The notes under the pieces: generated by a model | The model's database searches: none | What the model saw: the letters and a program-made list of their open reading frames with translations, nothing else | What the model was told of the DNA's origin: nothing | Part shown: positions 1 through 7,200 of the stretch, in pieces | How positions within the stretch are numbered: position 1 is the first letter of the stretch | Layout: every line of letters begins with the position of its first letter | NCBI GenBank assembly: GCA_945874115.1 | Contig: CAMCFD010000009.1 | Coordinates: 1-27,709, forward strand | Reading direction: 5' to 3' | Source of the DNA: Rickettsia typhi | GTDB taxonomy: Bacteria; Pseudomonadota; Alphaproteobacteria; Rickettsiales; UBA1997 | DNA: 27,709 bases | Translations under genes and position numbers: made by a program

Positions 1-728
1 TAAAAGAGCGTTTCAATGAGGGAATTGATTTATTAGAATCTGTCGAAGTTGATGAGTTTGTAAATTCATTAAGATTTGGTTGGGCAAAAAATGAAAAGTT
101 TGATTCAATATTTTGTGATAGGGCAAACTCTTCTAAGGCGTTAAATAAAATCGCCACCGATCCCTCACTTGTGAATGTTGAAAAAATTATTATGTTGTGG
201 AGACTTGAAGAAATGTTTGCTGAAAAAGCTGATGATGATTTTTTGAATCAAGCAGAAATTATTGGCAATTTATCAGCACTTGAATTGCAAAAGTTTTATG
301 CGAAATTTATGGTTGGTTGCTTAGAAGAAATTAAATTTAGCGCACATAAAAATGATCCGAAAATTTTAAGAACGAATTTTGAAATGATGAGTCAAAAAAT
401 AACAAGCTCAGAAATCGTCAGCAATTTAAATATAGGAATTATAAGTGGTATTTTGGATTTTTACGATAAAAGAACCAATAAAAATTTTAATACATTGTGC
501 AAAGCTCTCGGTTTGCGCTTGTCGAAGATTGATGTAATGGGTACGATATTTGAAGAAAGTGATGAGGGTTCACAAACAGAGTCGGAAGAGTTTGAAAAAG
601 AATCAGAAGGTGATCTTGAATCGGTCTGTAGCTTTCTTTCAACTCAGCCCAGTCCTGTTACCAAAAGCCCTTCTGGGACTAGGTCTGGAAGCCCTTCCTC
701 GTTATCTTCTGGTTCGGAAATTGTTTAG
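1..728 (+). CDS. 3' part of an unrecognised, possibly effector-like protein (start outside window)
   Basis: The reading frame is open from the first complete codon (base 3) to the stop at 726-728, so 241 residues are visible and the true start lies upstream. The GTG at 171 is only an internal codon. I do not recognise a named family. Visible residues 90-190 (nt about 270-572) resemble residues 319-410 of the C48-like protein at 16596-18416: LSALELQKFY against LSSFELEKVY, NFEMMSQKIT against NFVAMMTSKIT, a later L-x3-Y-x2-R and L-x2-AL pattern, and an acidic ESDE end. After this the protein is acidic (Glu/Ser-rich, about 184-210) and closes with a Ser/Pro/Gly-rich disordered tail. No membrane segment is visible. 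It converges on uvrC with 27 bases between stops. Seen: the open frame and the shared pattern. Inferred: the two proteins belong to one secreted or host-directed family. The missing N-terminus might carry a catalytic domain. Confidence 0.75.
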   Translation, partial: KERFNEGIDLLESVEVDEFVNSLRFGWAKNEKFDSIFCDRANSSKALNKIATDPSLVNVEKIIMLWRLEEMFAEKADDDFLNQAEIIGNLSALELQKFYAKFMVGCLEEIKFSAHKNDPKILRTNFEMMSQKITSSEIVSNLNIGIISGILDFYDKRTNKNFNTLCKALGLRLSKIDVMGTIFEESDEGSQTESEEFEKESEGDLESVCSFLSTQPSPVTKSPSGTRSGSPSSLSSGSEIV

Positions 729-755
729 TTGAAATCGAGAATTTTTGCGCTAAAT

Positions 756-2717
756 TTATTTGCGTAAACTTTCCCAAATTTTTGTCGCCACTTTTTTGTT
801 AATTCCGCCAACCCTTAATAAATCTTCAACTGAAGCCTCTTTGATTTTTTCGGTTGAGCCAAAATGATTAAGCAGCGCTTTTTTTCGCTTGCCGCCAATT
901 CCCGAAATTTCATCAAGAGCCGATTTCGTCATTGTTTTAGCGCGTTTGGCGCGGTGAGTTGTTATTGCAAAACGATGAGCTTCGTCGCGCAAACGCTGAA
1001 GATAGAAGGCGAGTGGCGAATTTTTCTTGATTTCAATTATCGACTTGTCAAGCTTATAATAAGTTTCTTCGCCCGCGTTTCTAAACTCGCCCTTCGCCAT
1101 ACAAAAAAGGGGAATGGTGAGTTTAAGTTCGTCAAAAACTTCACGCGCGGCACTAAGCTGAGGCAAGCCGCCGTCGATAATAACAAGATCGGGCATGGTC
1201 TGAATTTCGCCTCGTTCAGGATTTGCGTTTTGTTGCGATTCATTAGACTTCGAATCAAGATTCGAGTTTTCAAATTGCTTTCGCGCTTCAAAAACCGCGT
1301 TTTGCTGAGCGATGTCAGCTTTCAAATCGGCGGTGGCGTTTTTAAATCTGCGGCGCAAAACTTCTTTTAACATCGCTGTGTCGTCACGGTTTTGCTGTTG
1401 TGGCTCAAGGCTTTGAAACCCCGATGCGCCATCAAATTTAATGTTAAACTTGCGATATTGGCTTTTGATAAAACCGTCAAGACCAGCGCAAATCATGGCG
1501 CCAACCGCATTTTGATTTGCGGTGTGGCTGTTATCATAAACCTCGATTCGCTTAGGAATTTCTTTTAATCCAAAAACTTCCTTCACCTCGAATAATAATT
1601 TTTTATCACTTAAATTTTTGGCGATTTTTTCTAACAAAGTTTTTTTGGCAATTTGCTCATAATCGTTGATAATTCTGAGTTTGTCGCCTTGCTTAGGAAT
1701 TTTTATCGCAATCTTTTCATCTCCTAATTTGCTTAAAAATTCATTCATTAAATCGATTTCGGCAATTTCTAAATTCAAGAAAATCAACTTTGGCGGAGCT
1801 TCATTTTGATAAAATTGTCCCAAGAATTGCGATAAAAATTCTTCATTACTCAAATCGTCTTTTTCGAAAAAATAGCCTTTGCCGCCATAATTATTGCCGC
1901 CGCGATAAAATGCAACATAAACGCAATATTGGTTTTTTTCTTCAACTAAAACAATAAAATCGGCGTCAACAATATCGCTTAAATTTATATTTTGCTCAGC
2001 CTGAATTGACGATAAAGATTTGATTTTGTCGCGAATTTGCCCTGCTTTTTCATATTCTTGCGCGTCGCTAAATTCTTGCATTTTTTGCGCCAATTGCGCT
2101 TGAATTTGCGCCGATTTTCCACTTAAAAAATCGACAGCTTGCAAGATTGATTTTTGATAATCTTGTTTCGAAATTAAGTCAACGCAAGGCGCTGAACATT
2201 TTTTAATTTGATATTCGAGACATGGTTTTTTGCGTCGCGAAAATTCGGCGTCAGAACAATTTCTAAGTAAAAAACTTTTGCGCAAAACATCGATAACGCG
2301 ATTAATATCAAATCCTGACGCAAAAGGTCCGAAAGAATAAAAATCTTTTTTCTTGACGCCGCGATATTTAAAAATCGCGCCAAAATCGTGATTTTTATCA
2401 ATCGAAATTGTTGCAAAGCTTTTATCGTCTTTTAGTAAAATGTTGAATTTTGGCGAAAATTTCTTGATCAAATTATGTTCGAGCAAAATCGCTTCCAAGT
2501 CAGAATTGGTGTTTGTTGTCTCGATTTTTCGCGCCAAAAAAGTCATTCTTGCAATGCGCGCCGAAAGTTGCGCGATTTTTGTATAACTCAGCAACCTTTT
2601 GCGCAAATTCTTCGCCTTGCCAATATACAAAATCTCGTCATTTTCGCCAATAAAGCGATAAACGCCACTATTTTGAGCCGTTTCGTTGATTTGAGTTTTT
2701 AATATTTCGTTAAGCAT
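756..2717 (-). CDS. uvrC: UvrABC excinuclease subunit C
   Basis: UvrC makes the two incisions flanking a DNA lesion after UvrA/UvrB loading (nucleotide excision repair, cytoplasm). The 653-residue protein has all expected parts: an N-terminal GIY-YIG nuclease (GVY at 18-20, YIG at 31-33), a Cys set at 154, 166, 174 and 178 matching the spacing of the UvrC Fe-S ligands, a UVR helix pair near 205-240 that binds UvrB, an RNase H-like second nuclease (VYDNSH at 393-398, IDGG at 514-517, H581), and a C-terminal helix-hairpin-helix pair (GIGGKRK, VGGINKK). Residues about 460-508 form a Gln/Asn/Glu-rich insertion between the RRRF segment and PDLVIIDGG that typical UvrC proteins lack, which accounts for the length above the usual ~610. 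It is monocistronic and convergent with the gene at 1-728. The family call is secure. Confidence 0.97.
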   Translation of the reverse strand: MLNEILKTQINETAQNSGVYRFIGENDEILYIGKAKNLRKRLLSYTKIAQLSARIARMTFLARKIETTNTNSDLEAILLEHNLIKKFSPKFNILLKDDKSFATISIDKNHDFGAIFKYRGVKKKDFYSFGPFASGFDINRVIDVLRKSFLLRNCSDAEFSRRKKPCLEYQIKKCSAPCVDLISKQDYQKSILQAVDFLSGKSAQIQAQLAQKMQEFSDAQEYEKAGQIRDKIKSLSSIQAEQNINLSDIVDADFIVLVEEKNQYCVYVAFYRGGNNYGGKGYFFEKDDLSNEEFLSQFLGQFYQNEAPPKLIFLNLEIAEIDLMNEFLSKLGDEKIAIKIPKQGDKLRIINDYEQIAKKTLLEKIAKNLSDKKLLFEVKEVFGLKEIPKRIEVYDNSHTANQNAVGAMICAGLDGFIKSQYRKFNIKFDGASGFQSLEPQQQNRDDTAMLKEVLRRRFKNATADLKADIAQQNAVFEARKQFENSNLDSKSNESQQNANPERGEIQTMPDLVIIDGGLPQLSAAREVFDELKLTIPLFCMAKGEFRNAGEETYYKLDKSIIEIKKNSPLAFYLQRLRDEAHRFAITTHRAKRAKTMTKSALDEISGIGGKRKKALLNHFGSTEKIKEASVEDLLRVGGINKKVATKIWESLRK

Positions 2718-2781
2718 TTTAATGTTTTATAACGGCCTTAAATTCTTCCGCCTCTAGTTTTGTTAACAGTATATAATATCA

Positions 2782-2856
2782 TTTTAACTTCAAAATCATC
2801 GTTTTAAATTTCATCCCAAAAAATATTTCGCCTAAAATGCTGATTTTGAGGTTAAA
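2782..2856. repeat. palindromic extragenic repeat, copy 1
   Basis: An imperfect inverted repeat lies between uvrC and thyX. The left arm is about 2782-2806 (tttaacttcaaaatcatcg...) and the right arm 2832-2856 (...ctgattttgaggttaaa). They pair over about 24 bases with three or four mismatches. The segment aatatttcgcctaaaatgct is shared almost exactly with copy 3 at 4286-4329, and the outer arms match copy 2 at 3893-3962. It is non-coding on both strands. It resembles a REP or MITE-like element. The family is not one I can name. Confidence 0.7.
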
Positions 2857-2887
2857 GTGACATAATTCACAACCAATCATTTTTAAG

Positions 2888-2915
2888 TTGCAACTAATGA
2901 TAATTATTGTAATAT
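2888..2915 (+). promoter_or_regulatory. possible thyX promoter
   Basis: TTGCAA (2888-2893), a 16-base spacer and TAATAT (2910-2915) give 4/6 matches in each hexamer. It lies 38 bases before the thyX ATG. It is weak and chosen by position. Confidence 0.3.
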
Positions 2916-2952
2916 TTCACCATAATCGACATTCTAACAAATAATTTTAAAA

Positions 2953-3888
2953 ATGGTAATAAAAAAAGAACAGCTTGCCGAAATCGAAGAATTAAGACAG
3001 CAAAAATCTCAAACTTTACGCCCAGTTTCTCCTGAATTAGAAAAGGTTCTCTATCAGCCAATCGAGGTTCTCGATCACGGTTTTGTCCGCGTGATGGATT
3101 ATATGGGAAACGATTCTTCTGTCGTTCAAGCCGCTCGCGTTTCTTATGGCGCAGGAACGAAAAAAGTCAATGCAGACAAGGGTTTGATCAATTATTTAAT
3201 TGCTCATCGCCACACAACTCCGTTTGAAATGTGTGAAATAAAATTCCACATTAAATTGCCGATTTTTATCGCGCGCCAATGGATTCGCCATCGCACAGCT
3301 TCAGTCAACGAATATTCTGCGCGTTATTCAATTATGGAAGATGAGTTCTACATTCCGCGCGTTGAAAATTTGGCCGCACAATCAAAAGTGAATCACCAAG
3401 GTCGCGACGAAGCTCGCGTTCTAAGCGCTGATGAGCAAAAACGTGTTCTTGAAATACTCAAAAAAGACGCCGAAATTTCATATGATCACTATCTTGAAAT
3501 GATCAACCAAGACAAAAATGGCAATATTGTTGATGAATCAAAAGACGGCCTCGCGCGAGAATTGGCGCGCATGAATTTGCCGGTCAATTGTTATACGCAG
3601 TGGTATTGGAAAATCGATTTACATAATTTGCTTCACTTCCTTTATTTGCGCTCTGACTCTCACGCGCAATATGAAATTCGCGCTTATGCCAATGTCATGC
3701 TCGATTTAGTCGAAAAATGGGTTCCTCATTGCTTCGAAGCCTTCATGAAGCATCGCAAAAGTGGCAAAGAACTTTCTGGCGCCGCAATTGACGTCATCAA
3801 AAAAATGGTGAAAGGTGAAAAAATTGAGCAAGAAAATTCGGGCCTAAGTGTGCGCGAATGGGGAGAATTAATGGGTTTATTGAAATAA
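2953..3888 (+). CDS. thyX: flavin-dependent thymidylate synthase ThyX
   Basis: ThyX makes dTMP from dUMP using methylene-tetrahydrofolate and FAD/NADPH, in place of ThyA. The diagnostic ThyX motif RHR-x3-NE-x2-RY is present as RHRTASVNEYSARY at residues 112-125. Other conserved pieces are the ARVSYG stretch (61-66), HRHTTPFE (85-92, FAD and folate contacts) and a C-terminal LHFLYLRSDSHAQYEIR segment (dUMP binding). The 311 residues fit the longer alphaproteobacterial/rickettsial forms, which have an extra N-terminal helix; here residues 1-40 are Lys/Glu-rich and lead into the fold. Palindromic repeat copies lie on both sides. Folate recycling differs from ThyA because ThyX releases tetrahydrofolate and not dihydrofolate. 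The assignment is secure. Confidence 0.97.
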   Translation: MVIKKEQLAEIEELRQQKSQTLRPVSPELEKVLYQPIEVLDHGFVRVMDYMGNDSSVVQAARVSYGAGTKKVNADKGLINYLIAHRHTTPFEMCEIKFHIKLPIFIARQWIRHRTASVNEYSARYSIMEDEFYIPRVENLAAQSKVNHQGRDEARVLSADEQKRVLEILKKDAEISYDHYLEMINQDKNGNIVDESKDGLARELARMNLPVNCYTQWYWKIDLHNLLHFLYLRSDSHAQYEIRAYANVMLDLVEKWVPHCFEAFMKHRKSGKELSGAAIDVIKKMVKGEKIEQENSGLSVREWGELMGLLK

Positions 3889-3892
3889 TAAC

Positions 3893-3962
3893 ATTTTAAC
3901 CTCAGAATTGGCGTTTTATGTTTCATCTTTTTGACCTAAAACACTAATTCTGAGGTTAAAAT
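3893..3962. repeat. palindromic extragenic repeat, copy 2
   Basis: This is the most symmetric copy. The arm attttaacctcagaattggc (3893-3912), continuing to 3920, pairs with the reverse complement of 3935-3962, with only a few mismatches over 28 bases and a loop of about 14 bases. It starts five bases after the thyX stop, so it may also act as the thyX 3' end. A TATAAT hexamer (3965-3970) follows at once and could serve tatA. The outer arms match copy 1. Confidence 0.75.
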
Positions 3963-4014
3963 TTTATAATATGAGATTTGCGAAAGTTGAAATATACAAA
4001 TAAAAAGGAGAAAT

Positions 4015-4185
4015 ATGGGCAGAATTTGGGAATTAGTTTTAATTTTAGCGATAATCTTAATATTTTTCGGCGCAGGAAAATTGCCGCAAGTTATGAAAGA
4101 TATAGGCAAGTCAATTCGCGGCTTGAAAGATGGAATGAAAGATGAAAAAGACATCGATAAAAAAGACAAAGAAGAAGACAAATAA
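4015..4185 (+). CDS. tatA: Sec-independent translocase subunit TatA
   Basis: TatA oligomerises to form the pathway that carries folded twin-arginine proteins across the inner membrane. The protein has only 56 residues. A single N-terminal membrane helix (residues 4-19) is followed by the hallmark hinge FFGAGKLP (17-24), an amphipathic helix (VMKDIGKSIRGLKDGMKDE) and a short tail of alternating Lys and Asp/Glu. The start is set by a clear AAGGAG at 4005-4010, four bases before the ATG, one of the few strong Shine-Dalgarno sites in the window. TatA-type proteins can be this short. A TatE-type name is equally possible because tatB and tatC are not present here. It sits alone between two palindromic repeats, downstream of thyX and before the ExoD gene. 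Confidence 0.93.
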   Translation: MGRIWELVLILAIILIFFGAGKLPQVMKDIGKSIRGLKDGMKDEKDIDKKDKEEDK

Positions 4186-4285
4186 TATTTTTTGGAGATT
4201 TTTTCTCCAAAATGACAAAAAAAGCGCCATATTCCATAAAATTAAGTTAAAATAATTAATTTAATGATTAAAGTTACACTATTTA

Positions 4286-4329
4286 TCCTCAAAATATTTC
4301 GCCCAAAACACTGATTTTGAGGCTAAAAA
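4286..4329. repeat. palindromic extragenic repeat, copy 3 (shortened)
   Basis: cctcaaaat (4286-4294) pairs with attttgagg (4314-4322). The stretch aatatttcgccc-aaaac-a-ctgattttgagg matches the right half of copy 1 at about 2822-2852 with few changes. The left arm looks cut down, as if by an internal deletion, so the loop is shorter than in the other copies. It lies between tatA and the ExoD-family gene. Confidence 0.65.
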
Positions 4330-4383
4330 TAATATTATTGGTGTAACCAAATTTTTGGAAAATATTTTATAACAAATAAATTA

Positions 4384-4995
4384 ATGGAGCCAAAACGCGT
4401 TATCGCAACTCATAAAATTGAAAATCTGGTCAATACAAATCTAAATGACCGCATCACGGTTGCCGATTTAATCACGGCGATGGAAGGTGCTGGCTTTGGT
4501 TTGACCTTGATGATTTTTGCGTTTGGAATCATTATTCCGCTTCCGCCTCCCTTTCCAAGCATTATCGCAATTCCGCTGATTATTTTCTCGTTTCAAATGA
4601 TGATTGGATTGCCGGCGCCAAAACTTCCGCAAAGATTCGCGAAAGTGGCCATAAAAAGGTCGGTTTTGGCGACTTTGGTGCGCAAATCTTCACCCTATAT
4701 CGGTAAAATTGAGGCAATATTGAGGCCGCGCTTGCTTTTCATGTCGTCGCCCGTGGCTGAAAGAATAGTTGGTGCTTGGTCGCTTTTATTCGCTGTTTTT
4801 ATTGTGATTCCGGTGCCGCTTTCAAACTTTATTCCGGGGCTTGGAATTCTTATAATATCCTTTGGCCTTGTGGGTCGCGATGGTCTTGCCATGATTTGTG
4901 GCATTATCGTTGGCTGTATTGGTATTGCTGTGTCGATTACGGCCGTGTTTATTGGGGTTGAGGTGTTAAATTATCTCAAAAACTTGTTGTTTTAA
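4384..4995 (+). CDS. ExoD-family integral membrane protein
   Basis: The 203-residue protein has the ExoD family pattern: a short cytoplasmic N-terminus with a DRITVADLI helix, then a hydrophobic pair broken by a Pro-rich turn (GLTLMIFAFGIIIPLPPPFPS, about 38-58), a FQMMIGLPAPKLP segment (70-82), a basic stretch with SPYIGKIE, and three further hydrophobic stretches to the end (about 127-200) including PVPLSNFIPGLG. ExoD was first described in Sinorhizobium as affecting exopolysaccharide production and alkaline tolerance. The biochemical activity is unknown, so the name says little about the role. No exopolysaccharide genes are nearby. It is followed by the strong rho promoter. The family call is good; the function is not known. 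Confidence 0.8.
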   Translation: MEPKRVIATHKIENLVNTNLNDRITVADLITAMEGAGFGLTLMIFAFGIIIPLPPPFPSIIAIPLIIFSFQMMIGLPAPKLPQRFAKVAIKRSVLATLVRKSSPYIGKIEAILRPRLLFMSSPVAERIVGAWSLLFAVFIVIPVPLSNFIPGLGILIISFGLVGRDGLAMICGIIVGCIGIAVSITAVFIGVEVLNYLKNLLF

Positions 4996-5003
4996 GATAA
5001 TAC

Positions 5004-5031
5004 TTGACAGTTAATTTCAATATGCTATAAT
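5004..5031 (+). promoter_or_regulatory. near-perfect sigma-70 promoter of rho
   Basis: TTGACA (5004-5009) and TATAAT (5026-5031) are both full consensus, with a 16-base spacer and an extended -10 TGC directly before the -10 (5023-5025). Transcription should start near 5038, leaving a 5' leader of about 180 bases before the rho ATG. It is the best promoter in the window. Confidence 0.85.
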
Positions 5032-5037
5032 AGTCAG

Positions 5038-5218
5038 CGTAAAATAAAAGCTTTGACTTAATGTCGAGGCCTTTGTTTTGTCTTGATTTTCAAAAATTAT
5101 TTCTTTGAGCATTTTGCTTGCAAATCGTTCTTTACTTTTCCTATATACTTTGAAATTGAATAATCTTTTTTAAATTAACTAATATAATTTATACTTTTCT
5201 TTAACCAATATCCTCATT
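5038..5218 (+). other. long rho 5' leader with a 15-codon ORF
   Basis: The leader is pyrimidine- and AT-rich and holds a small open frame at 5061-5108 (ATG TCG AGG CCT ... TGA, 15 codons) without a clear Shine-Dalgarno site. E. coli rho is autoregulated through its leader, which also includes a short leader ORF. Whether this leader works the same way is inference. Confidence 0.35.
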
Positions 5219-6916
5219 ATGTCCAAGCTTACTTTGCGCGGTGTCGCTAATAAAAATAATTCTTCTAAGATAGATTCGCCTCAAAATTCTGACCAATTTG
5301 ACAACGAAAAAAACCGTAATAATTATGGTGTAAAAAATTTAATCAGCCGCGAAGGCAAAAAAAATGATGCGCAAGATCGAGATTTTGGCGCAAGAAATGA
5401 TGAGCAAAGCGAAAGGCCAGCTCAGCGCGATTCAAGAGATAATTCTAGAGATAATTCGAGAAATGACCAAAGAAGCGACTCACGAAGCGATATGAGAAGC
5501 GATTCGCGCAACGATTCACGAAATGATTATCGTGATGATTCTCGTTATAATAACAGCCGCGATAAATTTGGCGCAGGCGCACAAAATTCAGCTGTTGAAG
5601 AAGAGGAAGAAGAGTTAAATATTGATGAAAAAGTTGCTGGTGACGGCAAAATTTTAGAGCTTAAAAGCTTGAAGTCAAAATCGGTTGAGCAATTAATCGA
5701 AATGACTAGAGAATATGGTCTTGACAACGTTGGTGATTATGGCCGTCAAGATTTGATTTATTTTATTTTGAAGGGTTTTTCAGAACAACATCCCGCAAAT
5801 ATTATTGTTGGACAAGGTGTTTTAGAAGTTCTTCCTGATGGCTTCGGATTTTTAAGAGCCCATGAAAGCAACTATTTCCCTGGTTCTGACGATATTTATG
5901 TTTCTCCAAGTCAGATTAAAAGATTTGGGCTTAGAACCGGCGACACGGTGAAAGGACAAATTCGCGCTCCAAAAAGAGGCGAGCGTTATTTTGCGCTTCT
6001 TCGCGTGAGTGAAGTGAATTTTGACCCGGCAGAAAAAATCAAAAATCGTATTTTATTCGACGATTTGACGCCACTTTATCCACAAAGAAAATTGAATTTA
6101 GAAGAAGATGCGCCAGTTGGTGGCGATGTCAGCACTAGAATTATGGACGTTATTACTCCGCTTGGAAAAGGCCAGCGTGCTTTGATTGTTGCGCCTCCAA
6201 GAACTGGTAAAACTTCTTTGATGCAAAATATTGCGCATGCGATCACGTCAAATCATCCTGAAATTGTATTGATGGTTTTGCTTATCGACGAGCGACCTGA
6301 AGAGGTGACTGATATGGCGCGTTCGGTTAAAGGCGAAGTTGTGAGTTCAACTTTCGATGAACCAGCAACCAGACACGTTCAATTGGCCGAAATCGTTATT
6401 GAAAAGGCGAAACGCTTGGTTGAAGCTAAAAAAGATGTGGTGATTTTGCTAGACTCAATCACTCGTTTGGCTCGCGCTTATAACACTGTGATTCCGTCAT
6501 CTGGAAAGGTTTTGACGGGTGGTGTTGACTCAAACGCCTTGCAAAAACCGAAAAGATTTTTTGGTGCGGCAAGAAACGTTGAAGAAGGCGGCTCTCTTAC
6601 AATCATCGCAACTGCCTTGGTTGAAACTGGTTCAAAAATGGACGATGTAATTTTCGAGGAATTTAAAGGAACGGGCAACTCAGAAATTATTTTGGATCGC
6701 AAAATTTCTGATAAACGAATCTTCCCAGCTATTGATATTACTCGTTCGGGAACGCGTAAAGAAGAATTATTGGTTGATCGCGCGACTTTGACAAAAACTT
6801 GGATGTTACGTCGAATTGTCAACCCAATGAACTCTTTAGACGCTATGGAATTCTTGATCGAGAAAATTTCTCATACTAAAACTAATGAGGAATTCTTCAA
6901 ATCGATGAACAGCTAA
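5219..6916 (+). CDS. rho: transcription termination factor Rho with a long disordered N-terminal extension
   Basis: Rho is the hexameric RNA helicase that ends transcription of untranslated RNA. The 565-residue protein exceeds E. coli Rho (419) by about 145 residues, all at the N-terminus. Residues 60-115 are a low-complexity array of Arg, Asp, Ser and Asn (units like RSDSRNDSRND), followed by an acidic run (126-132). After this comes a standard Rho: the Rho_N helix bundle (146-186), the cold-shock RNA-binding domain (about 196-265, with DGFGFLR), Walker A APPRTGKT (325-332), LLIDERPEE (354-362), Walker B VVILLDSITRLARAYN (407-422), the Q-loop GGVDSNALQKPKRFFGAARN and the R-loop GTGNSE (484-489). 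The catalytic core looks intact. It has its own strong promoter and terminator, so it is monocistronic. Rho proteins with disordered insertions are known from Bacteroidetes and Actinobacteria. Here the extension precedes Rho_N. No clear Shine-Dalgarno site precedes the ATG. Confidence 0.97.
   Translation: MSKLTLRGVANKNNSSKIDSPQNSDQFDNEKNRNNYGVKNLISREGKKNDAQDRDFGARNDEQSERPAQRDSRDNSRDNSRNDQRSDSRSDMRSDSRNDSRNDYRDDSRYNNSRDKFGAGAQNSAVEEEEEELNIDEKVAGDGKILELKSLKSKSVEQLIEMTREYGLDNVGDYGRQDLIYFILKGFSEQHPANIIVGQGVLEVLPDGFGFLRAHESNYFPGSDDIYVSPSQIKRFGLRTGDTVKGQIRAPKRGERYFALLRVSEVNFDPAEKIKNRILFDDLTPLYPQRKLNLEEDAPVGGDVSTRIMDVITPLGKGQRALIVAPPRTGKTSLMQNIAHAITSNHPEIVLMVLLIDERPEEVTDMARSVKGEVVSSTFDEPATRHVQLAEIVIEKAKRLVEAKKDVVILLDSITRLARAYNTVIPSSGKVLTGGVDSNALQKPKRFFGAARNVEEGGSLTIIATALVETGSKMDDVIFEEFKGTGNSEIILDRKISDKRIFPAIDITRSGTRKEELLVDRATLTKTWMLRRIVNPMNSLDAMEFLIEKISHTKTNEEFFKSMNS
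5426..5563. repeat. imperfect tandem repeat encoding the Arg/Asp/Ser/Asn array of Rho
   Basis: Short units of about 12 bases (agcgattcgcgc, aacgattcacga, agcgatatgaga and similar) repeat with a period of 9-12 bases, in frame with rho. The period follows codons, so it could arise by replication slippage and vary in length between strains. Confidence 0.7.
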
Positions 6917-6929
6917 TTGTTTTTTCGTG

Positions 6930-6969
6930 AGCGCGGCAATCCTGTTAAAACGGCTTGTCGCGCTTTTTT
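6930..6969 (+). terminator. intrinsic terminator of rho
   Basis: AGCGCGGCAA (6930-6939) pairs with TTGTCGCGCT (6955-6964) over 10 base pairs including one G-U pair, with a 15-base loop, followed directly by TTTTT. It begins 13 bases after the rho stop. Confidence 0.85.
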
Positions 6970-6995
6970 ATTTTTGGTTGGTTGGGATTGATGAG

Positions 6996-7015
6996 ATTCT
7001 CGCCTGCGCGGGAAT
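6996..7015. repeat. small CATTCCCGC-type palindrome
   Basis: ATTCTCGC (6996-7003) and GCGGGAAT (7008-7015) form an 8-bp stem (one G-U) around CTGC. The minus strand reads CATTCCCGCGCAGGCGAGAATC, close to a palindrome that recurs between genes in many proteobacteria. Only one copy is in this window. The rest of 7016-7200 shows nothing I can support. Confidence 0.5.
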
Positions 7016-7200
7016 GAGAAAGCTTATGTTTATCTAGAAATTTCAAATATCTAAGGCTGCTAAAACATCATTTATTTCGAGCAAAAATCTTCTAGTTTTA
7101 CTTGCTTGTTGATTTCGCTGCGATTATTATATTCAATCAATATCGAGCGAATGGCTTCGCGCTGTTTTTTAGCGAGTCTGATCATATAAATTTGGCGAAT

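Noticed and set aside
171..728. Complete 185-residue gene starting at GTG 171
   Set aside because: The same frame is open to the window edge with protein-like sequence, so this is the tail of a longer gene.
864..1370. 168-codon plus-strand frame within uvrC
   Set aside because: It lies opposite conserved UvrC coding sequence and is a by-product of codon bias.
5426..5563. CRISPR-like array
   Set aside because: Repeats are in-frame, imperfect and 9-12 bases long inside rho, with no spacers and no cas genes.
7102..7200. TTG-started N-terminal extension of the OmpA-like protein
   Set aside because: The ATG at 7201 gives a lipoprotein signal peptide with a lipobox; the extension would bury it.
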